From: Brasenia schreberi | Lineage: Eukaryota > Streptophyta > Magnoliopsida > Nymphaeales > Cabombaceae | Assembly (NCBI GenBank): GCA_036023115.1 | Contig: JAYKKT010000091.1 | Span: 33,231,001-33,295,000, forward strand | Reading direction: 5' to 3' | DNA length: 64,000 nucleotides | Shown: positions 37,501 through 46,500 of the stretch, piece after piece | Layout of the letters: each line of letters opens with the position of its first letter | Position numbering within the stretch: the stretch's first letter is position 1 | Position numbers and translations under genes: made by a program | Notes under the pieces: generated by a model | Databases searched by the model: none | What the model was told of the DNA's origin: nothing | Seen by the model: the letters and a program-made list of their open reading frames with translations, nothing else

Positions 37501-40500
37501 ATATTATATATATATATATATAAATTTTTTTTATTATAAATAAAAGTGTACCGCTAAATCCGTTATATCCCCACTACCGCTATATCAGGGTCAACCGCCA
37601 ACAACCCACTAACCGCTATTGATAACATAGTCTGATAATATGAAACACTGTACTCATATGGTGTTTAGATGGATCCACCTGCTTGCATATTCAACTGAAA
37701 AACTGATGTCTGGTCTTGTGATAGTTACATATATCAATTTTCCTACAAGTCTACTCGATATTGTCTTGTATCCGCCTTGGGCTCTCACTCCATTGTTTCC
37801 CGATCCTGCGTGATTTTGTTCAATAGGTGCCCACATGGTTTTGCAACTTTAGCTTACTCAAGCTTCTTCATGAAGATCCGGGACATATTTCCTACCGAGG
37901 AAATAAAGACGCCTTTGTTTGGAATAAAGTGACCTCTATCCTTAAGGTAAGTACTTGACTCTCTAAGTCCTTCATATTTCAAATCAGTAAATGCGACTAG
38001 TTTTCTTTTAGGACTGCTTTCTCAACCTGTCATCATCGGCCAGTGATCGTCATCGTCAACATAAACCGGAAGAAGTGTAAGTCATTGCCTTCTTTGGAAT
38101 GTTTTTATAAAGAAGCGATAGCGATCTCCTCGCTCTGCCTATATAACCTAGGGACACCATATTGGTTAATTGAGCACTCTGACGAGGAGACCGAGAGCGC
38201 GAGTCCATATAAGCGCCTTCATAACTTGCATACCATATTCCCTGCACACGGTGAGTAGGTCCGTATCCCTGGTGGGATGTCCATATATACTTCCTCTTCC
38301 AAATTACCGTGGAGAAAATCGTTTTTAACATCAAATTGGTGCAAGTCTCATCAAAGTAAAAATTTCAAGGAGAATGATCCCTTATTTGTGTTCATCTCGG
38401 CCTCTTTAAGGCAGCGATAAGTTTCGCATATCACTGTAATCCAATATGTTCTAAGTGTACCCTTTGCAACCTAGCCTTGCTTTATCTTACCGCTCCTAGA
38501 GTACCATCCAGGCCCAGGAGATTATGACACCTGTAAATCAATGCAACGCATCTGACTCATCCTTTTTTGTCCTTCGGCTTCTCAACGATTTCCAGGTAGT
38601 CATTCTTGCTTTCAGCTTAGCCTACTATTTCTTCACGTACGTTTGAAAGACGGTCTTGCTCCATTAATGCTTAACATCTTGACCGTAAAGACTACGGTAA
38701 GAACCGGTATCATGGAAATAAAACTCCGATGCCGTGTAATCGATAGGTTTTTAGTGGACACGATACTAAGATACGTGGGTATTTCCTTGCACAAGTTCTT
38801 GCAAGAACTTTCTTAAAATTTGCTACTAGTCAAGTCAAGGTGTTAAGGTTCGCTAAATATCGTGTAAAGGAATTGATTCAAAGGCTCCGGGACCCAGAAT
38901 ACGCCACCCTCCGGGTTCTAAGCGATTCAAGCCGCACTGTTGGACCAGTTCAGTTTTTTCCCTCCGATATTACACCTTGTATCGATCTATAAAACAGATC
39001 TTGGTCTTTTAGGTGTCTCCACAGTACCGGAAGATGATGCCACATCTCTTTATCGAGGAGTGAGGACGGATGAGACTCAAGAGATTCAATCCAGGAAGAG
39101 AAACAAAGATGAGCTTCAGAGGCTTCAGCTCTCTTGACCCACTCTCTCATTCGCAGGACTTAAGGTGATGAAAAGACTCTGACTCATGAAAAGTGACATC
39201 CATTAGACAGAATAGACACTTTGTGACCTTTGGGTGATAACATTTGTACCCTTTTGTTTTTGAGGCACGCAACTGTGAATGAAGATACATTTGATAGCTC
39301 GAGGATCTAAGCACACCCGATGGGGACTATGACTATGGACAAGAAAATGAGAACATCCAAAGACACGACTTTGGGAGAAGGCTAGTCATAATGGGAATAG
39401 AAGGATAGGAATGTGGTCATCTAGGGTACATGCACGGGACTAACATATCTAGAACTTAGAGAGGGTAACTTTATTTATCAAGTAAGTGGTAATTAGAGCA
39501 GCTTCCCCAGTAAGACTTAGGAAGAGCATTTGGAAGAGTGCTCAGCTACGATAACCTCGGAGATGACGATTTTTCCTCTCTGCAACCGGCAGATTACGGT
39601 TGAGGGGTGTCTACTGACCCAATTAACTTCTCATGAACAACACCGTTATCTTTGAGGAATTTGGAAAGGTTTTGATTCACATACTCTCTGCCGTTATCCC
39701 GGGACGCAATCTTTAATATGGGTTTCCCAAATTGTGTTTGAACCATATGGTAAAAGTTTACAAATAGTTGGAAGGAAGAATTAAACAGACTTATCTTTCA
39801 TGAGGAATATCCAAGTAACACGAAGAATGCAGTCATCGATAAAAGAAACAAAAAACAGATAATAAGTTGACCGATATATGTGAAACATGCAGAACATTCT
39901 TTAAGATGCCAAACAAAGTAGTAATACTTAATTTTCCATCTGCAAGTTTGATATTAATGTCTTGAGACAATTCATAGTTATCAAAAAACTCTCTTCGACT
40001 GACCATATGATATGTCGCTCCTGAATCAATAACTCAAACTCTTGAATAAGAAGGACTAATATTACCCTAGGTCAGAAAGGAAAAAGGATATGCCACCGTG
40101 GCCTGAGAATCAATGTGAGAGGATGTAGATGCAGATTGTGAATCAGCTAGTCTGGCTTTAAGAAGTTTAATTTCTTTCTTCATATCTGCTAATGAAGTCG
40201 TACTATCATTATTCTTGGGTTTTCCTGCCTGATCACTGCTGAAATAAGCCCTGTTGGATAGATTCTGATTCTGATTCTGATTTTGATTCTGAAACTGAGT
40301 AGATACTCCAACTAGTTTCCAACACGTTTCCTTAGTATGGCGTGATTTCTCATAATGTGAACAGATTAACTTATCCTTGTCTTCAGAGGTAAGCCCAGAT
40401 CTACCTCTGCCACGTCCATAACCTCCTCTTCCCCTAGAAAAGGTGTGAGTAGATGTACCTCTTCCTACAAAAGCAGAAGTTTTTGATATATTCATCTTGG

Positions 40501-43500
40501 TTTCCTTTTCTAGCTGCTTTCTGTCCTCTTCGCGAAGTATGATAGAATATACTGTACTTAATGATGGAAGTTTTTCTCTACGGAGAATATTGTTCTTAAT
40601 TGCTTCATATTCAGAAGAAATTTCTCATAGGAGATCAAATATTTTTCGTTCCTCAAATTCTTTATTTCGCTCAAGTGTGCAGTTCTGGCATTTGGTCTTG
40701 GAGTAGAACGGTAATTCCTCCCACAAACCTCTGAGTTCTGCATAGTACTCACTGATGGATCGTCCTCCCTGTCTGCACTTTCTAATCTTCTCTATAAGAT
40801 CATATTTCTTGGTAATATTTTTTCTCTGGGCATACGCCTCCTGTTCTGCCAATCATATATCTCTAACTGTTTCCAAGAACATGAAGGTACTGTCAATCGA
40901 AGGTGTCATAGACTGAATCAACCAAGCACTCATTAGTGCATTTTCTTTTCTCCATCGAGGATAAAGAGGATCTGTACTTGAGGGTTGAGCTACTTCACCA
41001 GTTACGTAATCCCAACGCCCCCTGACCATAATTGCCAGTTCAATTGAACGAGCCTACTGGAGATAATTTTCCCATCTAGTTTCAGATTGGTTATTTGAAA
41101 CCCTTCATTTTTATCTGTAGAACCATGTTCATTTGTATCACCCATCTTGATTCCTTCCATTTATGTGAGATAAGATAGTCTCTTGATTTGAAATCTTGAA
41201 ACACAAATATATGTGCAAATATTCAATTCCATTGGAGATCAGATGTACCAATCAAAAATGAAAGGATAAAGGAAATCAAATGGGATGATGGTGATCACGG
41301 TTTTAATTTCACAGTTCAGATGTTCACATAAACTGAGTATAATACAAACTGGTTTGTATCTTTGAAATCATATTATTGTTCAAATAATTTTCACAGATAG
41401 CCGACTACACCAATTGCAATCTGCCCACACATTTAAAACAAGAAAAAAAAAACTTTGTCCTTTGCTTTGTCGTTCCACTATACCATAAAGAATCGAATTC
41501 CAAAAACACACGACTTCTGTCCCAGCACTAATCAATTGTCTTACGCACTTGGAATTCACTTTTATAAGAGGGAAAACCAAAATATAAAGAAGACTGCTGT
41601 CACATGGAATCACCCTTGATGTACCCGATTTTTCTTGGCACTTGCTCTTGCTTCTCCTAGGTGAGAAATAGCCGTGAAAGGCTTTGATACCATGATGATT
41701 TTATGCTCAAAAAATATGCATTTCATTCATTGAAATAATCAAAAAATAACACGTACAGGAGGAGGTGGGATTAAGATTTCAAACCTACCTATTTCAAACC
41801 ATGAATATCAGATGGTGCATGAATGAGATTAAGTTGGTTAATGACTCTCATATTCCTATAGAGTATAATTCCCTTTATGGGATACTCAATAATGTTTTGC
41901 ATGTCCCTAGACTTTTAATTAATTTATTGTCTATATATGCCCTAACTAGAGATCTAGATTGCTTAATAATCTTTCAATTTATGAGTTGTTTATTTCAGGA
42001 ACTGATGACTGAGAAAATCTTTGGTCAGAGTAGCATGAAGAAAGGGATTTATTTCTATGAGGAGACAAGGAGGACACACATAAAAGATCTATCTAACTTC
42101 GTGACAACAAACCGATAAGAAGTAGTATTGTGATATCATAGATTGGGGCATTTGCTACTTTAAAAAATAAATAAATTGTTATCAGGATTAGCTAGTAATT
42201 GTGACTTTACTTTACATTGTCATACTTGTCAAAAGACTAAGCACCATCGTGTGTCATTTCCTATCAATGAATCAAGAGCCTTAAAACCATTTGAAGTTTT
42301 TCATTTTAATGTATGGGGTCCATGTTCTACTACTCTTTTACATGATTATAGATATTTCGTATTGTTTATTGATAACTACACCTGATTTACTCTTACTTAT
42401 CTTATGAAATCCAAGGATGACGTGAAAGTTATTATACTCGTATTTTATATGTTTGGTCATACACAATTCCAATTGCCCATTATGATTATTCGTACTGATA
42501 ATGGAGGAGAATTTATGTCACATCACCTGCATGTATTTTTTTTTAAACATGGAATACTATATCAAACTTCTTGCCCTAATTCTCCTCAGCAAAATAGAGT
42601 TACGAAAAGAAAAAATCGTAATATACTTGAAGTTGCAAGAACATTGTTGCTAGGATATAATGTCCCTAAGTACTACTCGAGAGAAGTTGTCCTAACCACA
42701 GTACCTCATAAATCATATGCCAAGCATGGTTCTGGGTGTACTCCATTTCATTCCCTGTGTCCTAGTAAAAAACAATTTCATATACCCTTAAGAGTGTTTG
42801 GGAGTACTTGCTTTGTTTATATATATGAGAACTTATGAGATAACCAAGTGTTATAAACAAGTGAAAAAAAGGACTTCCGTCATAATGGATGTGACATTTC
42901 ATGAGGAGATTCCTTCTTATATTACAAAGAATAGTGATTTACCAAACATATCATCTACGGTGGTTCTACCTATCTCACTTACAGAAGACTATAAATCTGA
43001 TGAAGATGAAGGACAAGAGACAAAGTCTTGAAAACATACTCAAGAGGAAACAAACAAGTCGTCATGCCCGATCCTAATGCTACTCTTGACCTGAATCTTT
43101 CTCCTGATTCAGTTCCACTAGTTTTTGAGGTAAATCCTTTCATTCCTTTTTTTGATCCTTATGATGATTTGCCTATTGTACTAAGGAAAGGAAAACGTGC
43201 GACAACTAAATATCCTATCAGTTAATATGTGTCCTACTCTAATCTTTTAAAAGAATACCAAATGTTTATGATGAACTAAGAAGCCTATTCTATTCCAAAG
43301 CACTTTGAAGAAGCCACGTATGTTCCATAATAGAGAAAAGCAATCAAAGATGAAATTATAGCACCGAAAAAGAACTACATGGGAACTTGCATCTCACCAT
43401 GTCGAAAAATAGTGGGCCATAAATGAGTCTATAGTATTAAATTCAAGGTAGATGGGTCTATTGAGAGATAGAAAGCATGATTAGTTGCCAAAGGGTACAC

Positions 43501-46500
43501 CCAAACATATGGAATAAACTACACGAAGACATTTGCACTTATAGCCAAGATGAAAAGTATTCAAGTACTTCTTAGTGTAGCAATGAACAAAAGGTGAGGA
43601 TTATAGCAAATGGATGTAAATAATGCTTTTCTTCAAGGAGATTTATTGTAAGACATATACATTGACCTACCACCTTGTTATAATGATAAAGTGGGATCAT
43701 ATAAAGTGTACAAATTAAAGAAATCATTGTATGGGCTAAAACAATCACCAAGAGCAGTGTTATCCGTATCGCATCGTGGGAAGCCACGATACGATACGGT
43801 ATCGTACGATACGGACGATATGTCCAACTTTTTTTTTAAAATTTTTTTAAATTTTTTTAAATTTTTTTTTTTTGCAGGTTTCTGGCCTCTCTTCACTTCC
43901 CTATTCTTGTAATTTGGGTTTATAATTTTATTTATTGAATAAGAATAATTTATAAACAAATAAAAATTGTGACAAAATAATTTTCCTTTCTGTTGCCAAC
44001 TTTTAGGTATATTTCTGCTAGCAGTTTCTAATTTCATGAGATCGCAAACAATTAAAAACATTTGGTTGTCTCGGTTCATTGAGTGGGTATTTCACAACTT
44101 CATTATTTTAGGGTTCACCTTTCATTGAGTGGGTATTTCACAACTACATGTACAAAGATAGCAGTTTGTTAATTTTGATATATTAGATGAGTGGATTATG
44201 GAAGATAACGAAGAAAATGCACTCCTAACCGAAGAAGACATTACATGAATTAATTTGAAGTGCAACAACAGCACGAAGGAGATGAAGATTTTCATTTTAA
44301 AGTAGAAGGTGATGAGAAACTTTGAATCTTTATCAAGTAGAAGATGAAGATTATTTAGTTAATAATCCTAATACAATTTTACAATATGTAAAATGTAAAT
44401 GTATTTCATTTTTTGCTTCAAAATATGTAATTTTGGATGCAATTGTTCAATGTTGAATGTTCAATCTGTGCTAAACTTTGCATTATATGAATTTAAAGCA
44501 ATTATCAGATTTTTCCAGATTTTTTTGAATTTTTACTAATTTTCTTGATTTTTTAAATAATTTTTGGAAGTATCAATTATCAAGAGCCCGTATCGTGGAG
44601 CCCAACGATACGCGATACGATACGCGTCAGACAACACTGACCAAAAGCTTGGTTTGAAACATTTAGCGAAGGAATAATCGGTCTAGGATTCAAGACAAGC
44701 ATCAATGATCATGCCCTCTTCATAAAACACAATGATAAGACCAAGATGATGTAGAGGGTATTGACTCCCTTAAGAAAATGCTATGTAGTTTATTTGACTT
44801 AAAGGATATGGGCAATTTACAATTACTTTCTTGGTATTAAAATAATTCGATGCAATAAAGGAATATTTGCTTGTTAGAGAAAATATATCTTAGATGTATT
44901 GGAAGATACAAAGATGCTGTATCGAGCATGTGTTGTTCCCATTGAATCAAATGAAAGGGCAAGTGAAAGAGATGAAGAGCTATATGATGATACTAGTAGA
45001 TATCAGAGACGAGTTGGTAAGTTAATATACCTCACTATCATGAGACTTAATATTAGTTTTGTTGTGAGTTATGTTAGCAGGTGGATGCATGCTTTAACAA
45101 GATAGCACATTAATGTTGTGTTCCACATAATCCGATAACTTAAATCCATAATTACCCACAGAATCTTGTATACACCTAACAAATCACTAGATATTCAAGT
45201 TTTTTCAGATATTGATTGGGTAGGGTTAATTGAATACAAAAAATGTTCATAAGGCTACTTTATATGTGTAGGGGGAAATGTTGTCTCTTAGAAAAGTAAG
45301 AAATAGTCAATGGTGGCAAGAAGTGCAGAAGTATAATACCGAGCTATTGCACTCAGTATATGTGAAGGCCTATGGATTTCATCTCTCATTCAAGAAATCG
45401 ACATTGGAATAAATACTCCTATCCATTTCTTTACAGACTGCAAGGCAACCATACAGATCGCCTCAAATCCAATATATTACAGTAGGGTTCAAGAGAGCTC
45501 TTCGCAAGTTCGGAGTAACCAATATCCTACACCCAATTTGAGGGGGCATGTTAAAGAAAAAACTTGGATCTATACTCATTTGGATATGTTTTAGTCTAGA
45601 TCCAAGAGGAGTTGCTAGGAAAAAATAAAAAATATCTTTAGTATAGGGGTGTTTTAGTTTTTTGGTTTTCTTTATTATAAAGTATGTAACCCACTAGGGT
45701 TACCGTGAGATTGTAGCATGAAAAAGAAAGAGAGAGAGAGAGAGAAGGAGCCGTCAGCCAGTGGTGATGCCAGACACCCTCTTCCACCTTCTCCCTTTAT
45801 ATTTGATATTATGTTAATGTGATTTTTCGAGTAAAATCAACCACATCAACTCAAGTTGCAGGACCGATACTGGACGATTCCATAAGTTATTTTCTTATTG
45901 ACATACTATACATCAAGTTAATAACACAAACTTGGAAAAAGTTTCATGAAGAAAGAAATGGACAAATTCTTCATGCTTTGCTAAAGGTAGTTTATGTTCT
46001 TCCACTTCCTAATCCCAAATGTGGAGGCAATTTCACTCAAACCATCCATCAACCTATAATTTCAGAAAACGAGTTTGATGATAGAAAAGTAATCCATTGT
46101 TTTGTCCATGGAGGTAGACTGCTGAAAATGTGACAAGCAGCTGAGTACACCTTGTAAGTAAGTTTATGATAGTATACTGGCAAACCAATAACATTACCCA
46201 GTTGAACACTCAGCTTGTCATTCTGAAGTTGTCCATGACATATCATTCGGTTATGAATATCATGATTACTTCTCCAGTTTCACTACTCATATATGCAAAC
46301 ACGGTTAATGTATCCGCCCTCAGGAAGCCAATCATTTCCATATTTCTTGCACATGACAAAAACATGAATAAGATTATATATACAAGAGAAATGGCAGTTA
46401 AACCTCCTAAATTATTGAAAACAGTCACTATTACAAATACTCTCATGCTGTTCTTCTAGGCTTGTAATTTAGCTCTCCATCAGCCATAGTTCACTTTGTG

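Larger units (their letters stand above)
32901..37630 (+). mobile_element. hAT transposon, 4.73 kb, full-length with inactivated transposase
   Basis: The 17-bp terminal inverted repeats are perfect: CTATGTTATCAATAGCG at 32901-32917 and its inverse at 37614-37630. The 8-bp flanks TATGATAA (32893-32900) and TCTGATAA (37631-37638) match at seven positions, as expected for a hAT target duplication. Subterminal regions repeat AGCG/CGCTAT motifs. It carries a BED finger, DUF659-type transposase and a hAT dimerisation segment. It sits in the RNase H region of copia D. Confidence 0.9.
25884..41767 (-). mobile_element. Ty1/copia element D, mosaic pol, inserted in copia C
   Basis: This minus-strand element has its 3' LTR at the low-coordinate end (25884-25930 plus 32414-32689, split by LINE C). 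The purine tract GTCAACTTGAGGGGGC (minus strand) lies inside the LTR. At the high end the primer site TGGTATCAAAGC (41692-41681, minus strand) abuts a 5' LTR of which only about 75 bp survive (41693-41767). Own sequence also spans 32690-32900 and 37631-41692; a hAT element occupies 32901-37630. Gag and RNase H resemble copia A and B, but the integrase-core to reverse-transcriptase part is of another lineage. Confidence 0.85.
24344..45842 (+). mobile_element. Ty1/copia element C, outermost unit of a four-level nest
   Basis: The 5' LTR lies at 24344-24590, the primer site TGGTATCAAAGC at 24591-24602, and the 3' LTR at 45549-45842 after a purine tract (TTGAGGGGGCATG). The 3' LTR has about 45 bases that the 5' LTR lacks. 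Flanks GCATT (24339-24343) and ACATC (45843-45847) could be a decayed 5-bp duplication. The element's own sequence is 24344-25883, 41768-43754 and 44648-45842. The rest is copia D with its passengers (25884-41767) and a hAT MITE (43755-44639). Decay is heavy. Confidence 0.85.

Noticed and set aside
38056..38334. 92-codon minus frame
   Set aside because: It is a chance frame in the decayed reverse transcriptase region of copia D; no continuous copia motif.
43028..43225. Separate small protein
   Set aside because: It is the integrase-to-reverse-transcriptase linker of copia C (ending [16 protein letters not shown]), not a gene.
24339..45847. Claiming a firm 5-bp target duplication for copia C
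   Set aside because: GCATT and ACATC agree at only three positions; it may be decayed but is not proof.
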